Assembly: GCA_905206365.1 (NCBI GenBank)
Contig: CAJLHF010000021.1
Coordinates: 1 to 35,047, forward strand
Direction: 5' to 3'
Length of the DNA: 35,047 nt
Source: an uncultured Sutterella sp.
GTDB taxonomy: Bacteria > Pseudomonadota > Gammaproteobacteria > Burkholderiales > Burkholderiaceae_F
Shown here: piece by piece, positions 1 through 8,830 of the stretch
Layout: each line of letters starts with the position of its first letter
How positions within the stretch are numbered: position 1 is the stretch's first letter
Notes under the pieces: model-generated
The model's database searches: none
Told to the model about the DNA's origin: nothing
What the model saw: the letters and a program-made list of their open reading frames with translations, nothing else
Made by a program: the position numbers and the translations under genes

Positions 1-189
1 CCTAACCCACGAGCCCCTCGGTTAGCAGGTCCGAAAAACGCGCCCCACCCCAATGGCACATTGTTTTCGCGGGTGTGTGCCTTTTCCGGCAAAAGGTCCT
101 TGGGCCTTATATCCTCCCCATGAATGGAGAGGTTTTACGGCCCGTCGGATAAGACATACGACCGTCTCGTTTTTTCTTTCGGAGGCCCC

Positions 190-426
190 ATGCTCGAAAC
201 TCTCTTCGCCGTCTTGGCGTTTTTCGTCTTCGGCGCACTCTTCTTCTGGATTCTTCCGTTCCTGCTCGGTCTTTTGTCGATGTTCTGGACCGTTTGCGTG
301 GGGCTCGTAATCTTCGGTGCCGTGTGCTTCCTCTTTCCCGCCGTATTTGCCGTGCCGCTCGGGTTGATCGGGATCGCGCTCGTGCTTTTCCCGATTCTCT
401 TCCTTGTCGCGGTGTTTCGCGATTGA
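190..426 (+). CDS. Small integral membrane protein, function unknown
   Basis: A 78-residue protein made almost entirely of hydrophobic residues. It reads as two or three closely packed membrane segments (roughly residues 2-24, 26-47 and 50-75) with a short charged end, FRD. The start is the ATG at 190, because GGAGG lies a few bases upstream; the frame is open further upstream but has no comparable ribosome site. It is followed by a strong hairpin terminator and faces creA, so it appears to be a single-gene unit. I do not recognise a named family. Very small hydrophobic proteins of this type are common and mostly uncharacterised. There is no visible link to the secretion genes. Confidence 0.6.
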   Translation: MLETLFAVLAFFVFGALFFWILPFLLGLLSMFWTVCVGLVIFGAVCFLFPAVFAVPLGLIGIALVLFPILFLVAVFRD

Positions 427-452
427 GGCGGCTCGGAACGGCAGAGAAAAAA

Positions 453-472
453 GCGGGCACCGAAGTGCCCGC
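453..472. terminator. Bidirectional hairpin terminator
   Basis: A perfect 8-bp GC-rich stem (453-460 pairing with 465-472) closes a CGAA tetraloop. It has an A-rich run on its left (445-452) and ATTCTT on its right. It lies between two genes that converge on it (190-426 and creA), so it can end transcription from both sides; the run of A gives a good U-tract for the minus strand. Confidence 0.8.
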
Positions 473-500
473 ATTCTTACTGCGTCGGACGGATCGGCCG

Positions 501-1034
501 TCAGAGCGCCGTGCCGCGGCTTTCGAGAGCGTCTGCCGTGCTCCCGGTATCGGCTCCGTTCGGGAGGGGCTTGCGGTAGGCGGCCGTGCCCCAGAGCGGC
601 ACGGTCGACAGGGAGTGTTTGAAGCTCCCCGACGTTTCTTTCGTCGAGTAGCTCACGTAAAGGAGCGTCTGGTTTGCTTCGTCGTAGATGCGCCGGATCT
701 TCATCGTTTTGAAAAACACGCTCTTCGACTTGCGGAAGACCACGTCGCCGTCCTTGCCCTTCGGAATGGCGGCAATCATCTCGGGCGTGATTTCACCCGT
801 CTGGCGGCAGGAGACGGAGCTCTCCGACGGGTCCGAGAACTGAAGCGGCGACTCGATGCTCGTGACGTGACACGTGACGCCCGTGACCACCGGGTCGACA
901 AAGGCGTTGGTGGTTATGTTTTTAAAGGTGAAGACGCCGAGCGAGACTTCGGCGACTTCGTCGTTCGAGCAGCCTGCAAGTGCGATGACCGCGGCGCCGA
1001 GCGCGCCGCAAAGGCGAAGAGTGCGAGAGGTCAT
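501..1034 (-). CDS. creA: CreA family protein, predicted lipoprotein
   Basis: A 177-residue protein matching the CreA family, small periplasmic proteins of proteobacteria with no established biochemical role. Family features are visible: the FDDP-like stretch FVDPVVTGVTCHV, the SVSCRQTG motif, VVFRKSKSVFFKTMKIRR and the YDEANQTLLYVSYS segment, in the right order and spacing. The start is the ATG at 1034, because it gives a clean lipoprotein signal ending in the lipobox LAGC; further upstream starts would put charged residues before the signal. E. coli CreA has an ordinary cleavable signal without such a lipobox, so this version is probably membrane-anchored. It is a single-gene unit, unrelated in function to the T3SS as far as can be seen. 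Confidence 0.85.
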   Translation of the reverse strand: MTSRTLRLCGALGAAVIALAGCSNDEVAEVSLGVFTFKNITTNAFVDPVVTGVTCHVTSIESPLQFSDPSESSVSCRQTGEITPEMIAAIPKGKDGDVVFRKSKSVFFKTMKIRRIYDEANQTLLYVSYSTKETSGSFKHSLSTVPLWGTAAYRKPLPNGADTGSTADALESRGTAL

Positions 1035-1204
1035 TGAATTTTCCGGAGAGTTCGGTTTTCGAATCGTCATCATACCCAAGGGCGGGTCCGAGCGTGACGG
1101 ACCCGTTGCAACCGTCTTTTTCAGCCCGAGTTCTCGTCGGGTTTACGGGGATTTTTGAGAACAAAGAGAACGGAGTTCCGCGGTGTCGGCGGAAAGCGAC
1201 CCGC

Positions 1205-1233
1205 AAAAAACACGAAGGCCGACGGCCCGAAGC
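1205..1233 (-). terminator. Possible terminator after the 1287-1763 lipoprotein gene
   Basis: On the minus strand a short GGCC-GTC-GGCC hairpin (1217-1227), with partly complementary flanks, is followed by a run of T (complement of the A-run 1205-1210). It sits about 55 bases past the stop of the lipoprotein gene. The stem is only 4 perfect pairs, so this is a weak call. Confidence 0.35.
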
Positions 1234-1286
1234 AGGGCGCCGGCCCGCAGCATCGTCAGGTCCCTTCTCGGGCGGCGACGATCCGA

Positions 1287-1763
1287 TTATTTCACCTTGT
1301 CTTTGGTCGGATTCTTGGCCGTACTTTGGGCTCGAGGCTGCATAGCGAGGAAGCGGCGGATGTCTTTGTCGAGATTGATCATCCAGTTGTTCACGTTGCG
1401 GTGCGCGCACACGACGTCCTTGTCTTTGCCGCAACCGCGTTCTTCGTTGAGGCCGCGACTCGAGACGTACTCGACGCGGAAGTTGCGCGCATCGTAATCG
1501 ACGCGAACGATTGCTTCGAACTGCTGAGCTTTGGGGCCGGCGGGGTAGGCGAGCGTCATGACGCCCGGATCGTCCGAGACGATGCGCCAGTAGCGCAGTT
1601 CGGCGGCGCGAAGGACGGCTTCGTGCACGGTGGCAACGGGCGTACCCTCCGTCACGTAACCCTGCGACATCGTGCGAACAGGAACGGTGGTGCCGCAACC
1701 GGCGAGGATGAGGGGACTCGCAACAGCGAGAGCGAGAAGAGAAGAGCGAATCGGGTGTTTCAT
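1287..1763 (-). CDS. Small lipoprotein, function unknown
   Basis: A 158-residue protein with a classic lipoprotein signal: charged start MKHPIR, a hydrophobic stretch, and the lipobox LAGC with the cysteine near residue 22. The residue after Cys is Gly, compatible with outer-membrane sorting. The mature part has an alternating strand pattern (VRVDYDARNFRVEYVSS) and two spaced cysteines (GCGKDKDVVC), which could form a disulfide. It ends in a hydrophilic Lys-rich tail. I do not recognise a named family. It lies 72 bases downstream of the giant gene on the same strand, so it may be cotranscribed with it, but nothing in the protein shows a role in secretion. Confidence 0.65.
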   Translation of the reverse strand: MKHPIRSSLLALAVASPLILAGCGTTVPVRTMSQGYVTEGTPVATVHEAVLRAAELRYWRIVSDDPGVMTLAYPAGPKAQQFEAIVRVDYDARNFRVEYVSSRGLNEERGCGKDKDVVCAHRNVNNWMINLDKDIRRFLAMQPRAQSTAKNPTKDKVK

Positions 1764-1835
1764 GGCGATGTGTCTCCGGAAAGCGGTTGATCTGTTCCCA
1801 TTGTACGAAGTTCCGTCGGGCGTTTCCCGTGGGTT

Positions 1836-4800
1836 TTATCGAAGGAGTTCACGTACTTCAAGGCTTGAAAGTCGTTCGGATTGAAGAAGATCGGCCGCTT
1901 GTTCGGGCGTGATGCGGGTCAACGCCGAGACGTCGATCGTCACGTCGGTACCGTGCGTGACGTTCGTCGAAAATTCGACGGCATTGCCGAACGCCCGGCC
2001 CGCAAGGTTGACGAATCGCGTGAGCATCGACGACGCCGTGCGGCTCTCGGAAAAGCCGAGCGTTACCGTGTCGACGTGATACGCGGCTCCGAAAAGGTCG
2101 CGCTTTCGGAGTTTTCCGCCTTGCTCGGGGAGGTCGGCGTGGCTTTCGAACGTGACCGACGCGGGTTCGAGACCCGAGAGAAGGGCGAGCGTCGTGATCG
2201 CCCGAGCTTCTTCGGGCGAGAGGCGCTGCGAACGTACCGTGCGGGCGAGTTCGACGAGGCGTTCCTCAGGCGTTTCTCCCGTGAACGTACAGACGGTCGA
2301 CTTCGTAGCGCTCACGGTACGGCCCGAGGTGCGCGAGTCAACGCGGGTGTAGGTGTTGTCGACCCGCACGGCGACCGCTTTGTCGACGGAGGGAAGTTCT
2401 CCGTTGGCGAGTCCCGCCACGACTTCGAGGGCCGTTTGCGAGACGGAAGCTTTGGCCGCGAGTTTCACTTCGCCCGAGAAGGCGTATTGCGTTTCGCGCG
2501 TCGTCGGCGTTTCGCACACGGTGCGCGAGCCCGAAACGGCACCCGAAATCGAAACCGAGGCCGAGGCGGAGCTCGAACCGAACTCCTCGAATTTCACCTC
2601 GGGTTCTTCGGTCAAGGGGGTGCTCCATGCGACTTCGCGCGTGCGTTCGGTTTCGGTGCCGTCGGGGCTTTCAATCGTGACGGTGGTCGAGGACGAACGG
2701 TCTTTCCGGACGATTTCGGTGGTTTCGACGGAGCCGTCTTCGAGCGTACGCTCGGTGGTGACGGCCGCGGGGTCGCTTTCTTCGTCGTCGGATTCAAAGC
2801 CGAGCTCGAGCGCGGCCGAGATTCCTGCGGAAATTTCGACGGCAAGCCCCGCATGGTGCGAGACCGTCACGCGGTTGAGGTCCCGCGCTTTGAGTTCGCC
2901 CGAAATCATGCGGTCGATGAAGAAGGAACACTCGCGTACGGGGAGGCGGTTTTGAATCGTGAACGAGTAATCGACCGCAAGGGACGCGGAGACGGAGGCT
3001 TCGATCTTGAGACCGACTTCCGCGGGCTTCGCTTCAAACGACGTACCCGCCGAGGCGGAGGCCGATGCGCTCGCCGTGAGTCCGGCGGCCTTCGCGACGC
3101 TCACTGTGATGAAGCCGTCGGAGCCCTTCGTAAAGAGGACGCCGTCCGAAAAGTCGGCGCCGAGCTCCGCGCTGAGGGAGGCCCCGGCCGCGTTTTTCGT
3201 TCCGTTTTTCGAGACCGTTTCACCGACTTCGAGCGAGATGCCGATGATCTTGATGTGTCCCGTTTTGTCGATCGCAATGCTCGCACCCGGTTCCATTTGC
3301 GCAAGGCATTCGCCGATCGCGAGCCGTCGCCGGTCGCGAAACGCGGTCGTGCGCATGGTTCGTTGCGCCCGGAAGTCGCTCAATTCTGCGGACGTTCGGA
3401 TGTCGGCAAGCAACCCCTCGAAGTACTTCGTCGTACGCAGGATGCGGTTGCGCCCGAGGAGAGTGCGGCTTGCCGCACTCGCCCCCGAAGCGTCGTTCGC
3501 AAGAAGTGCGTCGACGTAGGCCGAAGCGGTCGATGCGGGGAGGAACTCTTCGAGGTTCGCGCGCATGAGTTCGGCTGTCGTGACGGTCCCGTCGGGACCG
3601 CGCGACTCGAGAAGCTCTCGAACGGCGGGTTTGTCGGATGTGACGGATTTCGCCGCATGAACGCCCGACCACTTGGGGTCGGTAAGCGCAAGTCTGTCGA
3701 CCGACTTCCCGATCGAGGCGGCCGTGCGTTCCATCGCACCGTGACAGGCCGTTACGAGCGCGAGTCGCGAGTCGCCATCGAGCGTTCCGAGTTGTTCGGA
3801 AAGGCCGAGGGTACCGACCGTTCCGTCTCCCGCGAGTTTCAAGCGCGCGAATTCGCCGAATTCGAGCCTAGAGGCGCGCTCGAGGGGGCGCAGGACCGAC
3901 TCGGGCATCGCTTTTCGGGGGAGTTTCTTAAGAGCCCGCTCGAAAGCCGCCGTAGCGGACGGGTTTTCCGTGTCCGCGACCTTCGAGAGGATCACGTAGC
4001 GACCGCGGTTGAACCGCTCGGCGGTGAGAGCCGAAAAGAGTTCTCGCTTTCGGTCGGAAAGCGTGTCGCTCGGACCGGAAGCAAGTTCCGCGGCAAGATT
4101 GTCCCAGGCAGTTTTAACTTCCGTGCTCGTTACCGCACTCGGATCGGCTCCCTGCATGAGGGTCTTTTCCAGCGCAGGCTTTCGAACGTTCTCGAGAACC
4201 GCAACGGCGTCGCTTTCGGGAGCGCAAACGAGCGACGCGCGTCCCGTCCGCACGTCATCCGTCGAAGCCGCCTGGCTTTCGTAGGCGTGCCGAAGCGCGG
4301 GAGCAGCCAGTGCAAAGCGTTCCGCTGCGAGCGCGAAGTTTTCGAGTGCAGCCGACCGTCCGTCGTCCGTAAGCCCGAGGAGCGATTCGGGCGAGGGCGG
4401 AGTCGGCGCGAGCGCCTTGAGAGCAGCCTCGTAAGAGAGCGGCACGCCCCCGTCGCCCGCACGCTTCATGAAAGCGTTGAGAAGCACGGCGCACTCGCGC
4501 TCGTAAAGGGGGCGCGAGGCGGCCTCAAGAATGCCGCGACGCAATTCGTCGAGGGAGAGCTCGTAGTGTCCGCCTTGCGCGGCCCGAACTCCTTGGGCTC
4601 GGGTGCGTGCGGCACCTCCGATCAGGTCCGAGAGAACTTCCGGAGCGAAGTCGTCGACGTTGTTGAGAAGCGCCTGATCGAGTACGAGCAACCCCGTGCC
4701 GGCCGTTTGACCGAGCATGGACGTCGCTTTCGCAACGTCGGTTGCCGGGTTCGAGAGGTCGACCCCTTTTTCGATGCGGCCGATTTCGTCGGGCGTGACG

Positions 4801-7800
4801 CCGAGGGCCGTCATGCGTTGCGTGAGGTAACGGTGCGCCGCCGTACGCGCGGCCATCACGTCGCCGGAGACGCTTTTCGCGAGGTTTTGAAGGATCGGAA
4901 GCGCCGCCGTCGACTCGCGAAAGCGCGCCGTGAGGGTCGCGAGATCGGCGGGTTCCGACGGCGTCGTCGCGCCGGCGGTGTTGCCGCCTGTGAGCGCCGC
5001 GTGGCGTCGCAGCGCGCGGGCGATGTTGAGGTCGGCTTCACCTCCGAGCGCGGCGATGATCTGACTCCTCCCCGTGTGGGCGGCGGTCGCTTGGAGCGAA
5101 GCGAGCGCGAAACGGGTCGCCGCATTGCGGCTCTCCCCCCGAATGCCGTCGCGCATGAGCGCGCGGCATCGGCCGGCCGTCCCGGCGGGGAGCGTGTCGA
5201 GCTTCGCGAGGAAAGCCGCGTTTTCGGGGGCGTCGATCCGAACGTTCGTGGGATCCGCGAGCCCGGTCTCCAGAGCGTAAAGCGCGTGCGCACCGTAAAA
5301 GAGCACGTCGGTCGAGGCTTGCAGGATTTCAAATTGTCCCGTCAGGTACTCCAGGTCGTCGCGAAGCCGCGTTTCAACGGCCGCCTTTTGCGCGGCGTCG
5401 GTTGCAGGATCGAGCCCTGCGAGCGCGGAATCGATCCGGTCCGAGAGCGCCCTCCGGAGGGTATCGGGGGCGGTCGAGCGAAGGGCTTTGTGAAAGGCGA
5501 CGAGCGTGTCGCTTGCGGGGTTCTCGGCGAGCGCCAGGGCCGCATCCGAAAGCGCCGCCGCCTCGGGGTGCGCCGTGGGGTCGAAGTCCGCCAGCGTCAG
5601 GCGCTCCGCGGGGTTTCCGGGGAGTTGCGCGCCCGCGAGGAGTCGCGCGTAGCAATCGTTGTAGGCGAGGGCCCCGAGGTAGTCGCAGGCGAGGGTGACC
5701 GCCTTGAAACTCATGCGGTCCGAGGGGGCAAGCCCGCCGAGGCGCTCCGCGAGTACGCCGATACGCTCCAAGGCGGTACGGTTCGCGGCGTTTTCGGAGA
5801 GCGCGCGTCGGGTGCGCGAGAGCAGTTCGGGGGCGGTTCCGCTCGTTCCCTGCATATCGACGGCAATCGCTTGCGCGATGTCGGCGCCGAAGAGATCGGT
5901 CGCCTCATCCCAGCTCGTCACGGAGGCGGCGACGGTGAGGAGCGTTTTAAGGGCGAAAAACGCCGCTTTTCGATCGGTTTCCGCGGCGGCTTTCACGAAA
6001 TCCGTACCGAAGTCGCGAATCGCCCGAGCGAGGTCGGGCGATTCGCTCTCGAACCCCGCGGCGAGCTTTTCCGTCATTTCGCCCAAAACGGCGGGCGGAA
6101 GGTTTGAAGAGAAAACGCGCCCGTCGGGCCCCGTTTCAGGTGCAAAGCGGTTGAAGGCAAGACGCGCCGTCAACGCTTCGAGTCCGCCCCGAACACCCCC
6201 GCGGGGGTTCGCGTCGTCGATCCCGTAGCGCCCGAGGAGTTGTTCGGCTGCGGCCACCGCTCCGGCATTTTTCGCTGCCGTGCGCGCGAGGTCGTTTCGC
6301 AGGAGGACGAGCGCTTCATACGCGGTGCGGGCGTTCCCGGGCGAATTCGGGGCGATGCCGTCAAGTTGCCGCTCAGCTTCTTCGCGCGTTTCGGCGGAGA
6401 CGAACGGGGACTGAAGGAGTGCGTGTGCGAGCATCTCCGTTTGCGGGGTCGCGACGGGTCGCAAGAGTTCGAACCGATCGGGGTCGATTTCGCCCGAGGG
6501 GAGGCGACAGGCATCCAGAAAGCCGTCGACCGCCGTTTCGAGAGTTTGGAGGGCGTTCCCGCGCACGGCGCAAAGTGCCGTCCAATCGGCCGCGGCGCCG
6601 AGCGCCTTGCCCGCTTCGCGGGGTGCGGCTCCGTCGGGGACGCATGTCGGATCGATCCCGAGCATGCCCGAAACCGTTTCCAGTCCCGTACGGCGTCCGA
6701 GCTCGGCCAAGGCGGGTTCCATCGCCCGTGCGGCCGATCGGTTCATGCGAGCAAGGTCCCGGGCGCTTTCGCATGCGGCTTGCACGTCGCCCGAGGCGAC
6801 GGCTTCTTCCACGTCTTTCACGGCTCGATCGATGCGGGCGGCCTCCTTGTCGCGCGCGTCCGCGACGGGCGAAATCGTCCCGAAGGGGCGCTCGGCTTCG
6901 AGGTCCTTCGCCGCGAGGTGCCCGCACGCGTCGGGTGCGAAGGTCGCGTCTTCAAGCGTGAGGTCGGCCGAACCGTCGGAACGCAGGAGCGTCCGGTCGT
7001 TTTGAAGGAGCGCCCGGGTTTTCCCGTCGGCGAGATTTTCGGTCGCCTCGCGAAGCACCCGCGCCGTCTCCGTCTCTTCGGCATTGCCCGGTTTCGCGAA
7101 GGTTTCGAGCTTTTCGAGAAGTTCGGTCGTGCGACTTCGGGCTTTTGCGAGCGCTTCGCTCGTGCCGGCGGCCGCCGTGTCGAGCACGGCTCGGTAGAGG
7201 TCGTTCGCAACGATGCGTTGCGCGCGTTTGTCCGAGAAACGTTCTGCGGCCGTCTGAACGTGCGCCGCAAAGTGCATGACGGCGACGGATTGGGCGGCGG
7301 AGTGCATGCCGGCCGCTTCGTCGGAAATCGCTCGGAGCGTGGCGGCGAGGCCCGCCGCGTCGCGGGCGGGTGCCTTCACATGCGCGGAGAGGACGGGGTT
7401 GAGCCGCGCGAATTCCCGCGAGTTCGGGGACTCCGAGGACGCGTCGGCGGCCTCGGGCGCGAGACCGAGCGGATGACGGGCCGCCCCGTCCGCAAAGCGT
7501 TCGAGAAGGTACTCGACCCCCGTCGAGCCCGCGGCTTGCGCGGCAGCGGATGCTGGACGCGAAGCGAGCGCGCGCGTCCGTTCGAAGGGAAGACGCCCGT
7601 CGAGCTCAAGCTCGATCGCCGCGCCTTCCGCGCTCGCGAGTTCCCGCACGATCTCCAGTGCCGCGAGCGTCGCAGGGTCGTGGGAGTCCGCCAGTGCTTG
7701 GGATTCGGGCGTCGGGCGGCGGGTGCCGGAGGTGCGGCCGGTGCCTTCGGTCGGGGCCGAGGGCGCACCGGCGGTCGTTCCTGCGGGAGTGTGATGGGCG

Positions 7801-7823
7801 TTTCCGATGACGGGGTCGTGCAT
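1836..7823 (-). CDS. Giant candidate T3SS effector, about 1995 residues
   Basis: I do not recognise this protein as a member of a named family. It has no signal peptide or clear membrane segment. Residues 1-60 are rich in Thr, Ser, Pro, Ala and Gly, as in type III secretion signals. Residues about 60-1500 are Ala- and Leu-rich and look almost wholly helical. From about residue 1510 to the end the character changes: Ser, Thr, Ala and Gly alternate with hydrophobic residues in a strand-like pattern, including a SASASASASAG run near 1589 and an acidic DDEESD patch. This helical-then-beta layout is loosely reminiscent of the large AvrE/DspE effectors, but no motif proves kinship. The gene lies directly downstream of a chaperone-like gene, the usual arrangement for an effector. 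The start is uncertain: ATG at 7823 is chosen, and an in-frame TTG at 7856 would add 11 residues; neither has a clear ribosome site. Confidence 0.7.
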   Translation of the reverse strand: MHDPVIGNAHHTPAGTTAGAPSAPTEGTGRTSGTRRPTPESQALADSHDPATLAALEIVRELASAEGAAIELELDGRLPFERTRALASRPASAAAQAAGSTGVEYLLERFADGAARHPLGLAPEAADASSESPNSREFARLNPVLSAHVKAPARDAAGLAATLRAISDEAAGMHSAAQSVAVMHFAAHVQTAAERFSDKRAQRIVANDLYRAVLDTAAAGTSEALAKARSRTTELLEKLETFAKPGNAEETETARVLREATENLADGKTRALLQNDRTLLRSDGSADLTLEDATFAPDACGHLAAKDLEAERPFGTISPVADARDKEAARIDRAVKDVEEAVASGDVQAACESARDLARMNRSAARAMEPALAELGRRTGLETVSGMLGIDPTCVPDGAAPREAGKALGAAADWTALCAVRGNALQTLETAVDGFLDACRLPSGEIDPDRFELLRPVATPQTEMLAHALLQSPFVSAETREEAERQLDGIAPNSPGNARTAYEALVLLRNDLARTAAKNAGAVAAAEQLLGRYGIDDANPRGGVRGGLEALTARLAFNRFAPETGPDGRVFSSNLPPAVLGEMTEKLAAGFESESPDLARAIRDFGTDFVKAAAETDRKAAFFALKTLLTVAASVTSWDEATDLFGADIAQAIAVDMQGTSGTAPELLSRTRRALSENAANRTALERIGVLAERLGGLAPSDRMSFKAVTLACDYLGALAYNDCYARLLAGAQLPGNPAERLTLADFDPTAHPEAAALSDAALALAENPASDTLVAFHKALRSTAPDTLRRALSDRIDSALAGLDPATDAAQKAAVETRLRDDLEYLTGQFEILQASTDVLFYGAHALYALETGLADPTNVRIDAPENAAFLAKLDTLPAGTAGRCRALMRDGIRGESRNAATRFALASLQATAAHTGRSQIIAALGGEADLNIARALRRHAALTGGNTAGATTPSEPADLATLTARFRESTAALPILQNLAKSVSGDVMAARTAAHRYLTQRMTALGVTPDEIGRIEKGVDLSNPATDVAKATSMLGQTAGTGLLVLDQALLNNVDDFAPEVLSDLIGGAARTRAQGVRAAQGGHYELSLDELRRGILEAASRPLYERECAVLLNAFMKRAGDGGVPLSYEAALKALAPTPPSPESLLGLTDDGRSAALENFALAAERFALAAPALRHAYESQAASTDDVRTGRASLVCAPESDAVAVLENVRKPALEKTLMQGADPSAVTSTEVKTAWDNLAAELASGPSDTLSDRKRELFSALTAERFNRGRYVILSKVADTENPSATAAFERALKKLPRKAMPESVLRPLERASRLEFGEFARLKLAGDGTVGTLGLSEQLGTLDGDSRLALVTACHGAMERTAASIGKSVDRLALTDPKWSGVHAAKSVTSDKPAVRELLESRGPDGTVTTAELMRANLEEFLPASTASAYVDALLANDASGASAASRTLLGRNRILRTTKYFEGLLADIRTSAELSDFRAQRTMRTTAFRDRRRLAIGECLAQMEPGASIAIDKTGHIKIIGISLEVGETVSKNGTKNAAGASLSAELGADFSDGVLFTKGSDGFITVSVAKAAGLTASASASASAGTSFEAKPAEVGLKIEASVSASLAVDYSFTIQNRLPVRECSFFIDRMISGELKARDLNRVTVSHHAGLAVEISAGISAALELGFESDDEESDPAAVTTERTLEDGSVETTEIVRKDRSSSTTVTIESPDGTETERTREVAWSTPLTEEPEVKFEEFGSSSASASVSISGAVSGSRTVCETPTTRETQYAFSGEVKLAAKASVSQTALEVVAGLANGELPSVDKAVAVRVDNTYTRVDSRTSGRTVSATKSTVCTFTGETPEERLVELARTVRSQRLSPEEARAITTLALLSGLEPASVTFESHADLPEQGGKLRKRDLFGAAYHVDTVTLGFSESRTASSMLTRFVNLAGRAFGNAVEFSTNVTHGTDVTIDVSALTRITPEQAADLLQSERLSSLEVRELLR

Positions 7824-7967
7824 GGTGTTTCGGTGCCGAAGTTCGAACGTTCGCAACCGTGCGAAAGAAAAGCGAACCGCGGCACCGCCTCCGAAAAAGA
7901 AAATGCGACAAATGGGAATCGGTCCGACTCGAAGCGCCGTCTGGGCGCCCGGAGCAAAATGCAGCCG

Positions 7968-8552
7968 TTATCCCCAGAGAATGCTCGGGTTCGCCATGAG
8001 GCTCGAGAGTTCCTCGCCCGAAAGCTTTTCAAGGGTTTCGAGGGGTTCGGCGGGGCGGGACGCTTCGGGAGTGCTTCGGGAAGATGCCGGAGAAAGCGTC
8101 GTGGAAGCGGAATTCGTAAGAACGCCCGTGCTTTCCGGTTCCGCCTTCGCCGCGGTGCCTAGACGCTCGAGAAGAGCCTTGCGTAACATCTCGGCGTGCT
8201 TTTCAAACCGCCCGAGCGCGTCGCGCGTCGGAACGGGGTCCGTCACGGCGATGCGGTCCGAAGCCCAGAAAAAGCGTCGTGCGGGGTCGATCCCGAGACG
8301 GACCGTACCGAAAAGGGCCCCCGGTCCGCTGAGGGCGAGAAGGCTGAGGAGAAGCCCCGCGTCCCCCGCGACTCGCTCGGACACGGGCGCGATGTTTTCG
8401 AAAAGCCGCAGGTACGCGACGCCCGCCTCGTCTTCAATGCGTGCAAAGAGCATCCCCGCGAGCGTCGGGGTGACGGAAAGTCCGTCCGAATTGAAGGGTG
8501 CGAGTTCAAGCGCCCGGTCGTCGATCCAACGGTTGAGCATGTTGTGGGTCAC
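7968..8552 (-). CDS. Class I (CesT-type) T3SS chaperone, probably for the giant protein
   Basis: A 194-residue acidic protein. Residues 1-135 have the alternating helix and strand layout of class I effector chaperones: a start-proximal helix, strands around LARIEDEAGVAYLRLFENI, a hydrophobic helix, then the strand GTVRLGIDPARRFFWASD and a long closing helix rich in Leu, Lys and Glu. A Ser/Pro/Thr-rich linker follows, and a final short helix ends in NPSILWG. The start is the GTG at 8552, because GGAG lies 8 bases before it; the ATG at 8540 is the alternative. It sits immediately upstream of the giant gene with a 144-base gap, as effector chaperones usually do. Sequence similarity within this family is low, so the call rests on size, charge pattern and position. 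Confidence 0.6.
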   Translation of the reverse strand: MTHNMLNRWIDDRALELAPFNSDGLSVTPTLAGMLFARIEDEAGVAYLRLFENIAPVSERVAGDAGLLLSLLALSGPGALFGTVRLGIDPARRFFWASDRIAVTDPVPTRDALGRFEKHAEMLRKALLERLGTAAKAEPESTGVLTNSASTTLSPASSRSTPEASRPAEPLETLEKLSGEELSSLMANPSILWG

Positions 8553-8830
8553 GGTATCGTCTCCGAAAATGTGTCGGGGCGTTCGGGCGAAAGTACTGAA
8601 AACGGTCCCGTCGAACGTGCCGACCACTGTAGCAGAAAGTATCCCGGGAAAATGCCGCGGGCGGTCCGAAAACCCGACCGAAGCACGCAATGAGAGAAGT
8701 ATTCGGAAAAAAACGACGGTGTGCGACGTGAGATAATGGCCGCACCGCGCCGCCCGAGGGACTCGATCGAGGACTTCGCTGGCGGATTTCCAAGTTTCCC
8801 GGACGGGTTTTCACGCAAATTCAGAGGATC
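8553..8830. promoter_or_regulatory. Divergent intergenic control region
   Basis: The 278 bases between the chaperone gene (-) and the phosphatase gene (+) must carry promoters for both directions. Three AAGTA-containing sites on the plus strand (around 8590, 8636 and 8696) are similar to each other. GATAAT at 8732-8737 could be a -10 element for the plus-strand gene, but no matching -35 box is present. The best signal is the block at 8770-8806, listed separately. Confidence 0.4.
8770..8806 (+). promoter_or_regulatory. Copy 1 of a 37-base block shared by two T3SS upstream regions
   Basis: This block, 24 bases before the phosphatase start, matches 16954-16990 upstream of the lcrG-like gene: 25 of 37 positions agree without gaps, and more if one gap is allowed. 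The core GGATTTCC followed by AGTTT and a GG-rich end is conserved. It could be an activator or sigma-factor site common to both units. Confidence 0.4.

Noticed and set aside
1..189. Short inverted repeat (CTAACC with GGTTAG) and a long minus-strand frame at the left edge
   Set aside because: The repeat has no T-run and the frame gives a highly charged product opposite the small membrane protein; nothing here can be supported as a gene.
1881..6107. Plus-strand open frame of 1408 codons opposite the giant gene
   Set aside because: Its product is dominated by Arg and Gly with no domain, and it mirrors the strongly biased codons of the minus-strand gene, so it is a shadow frame.
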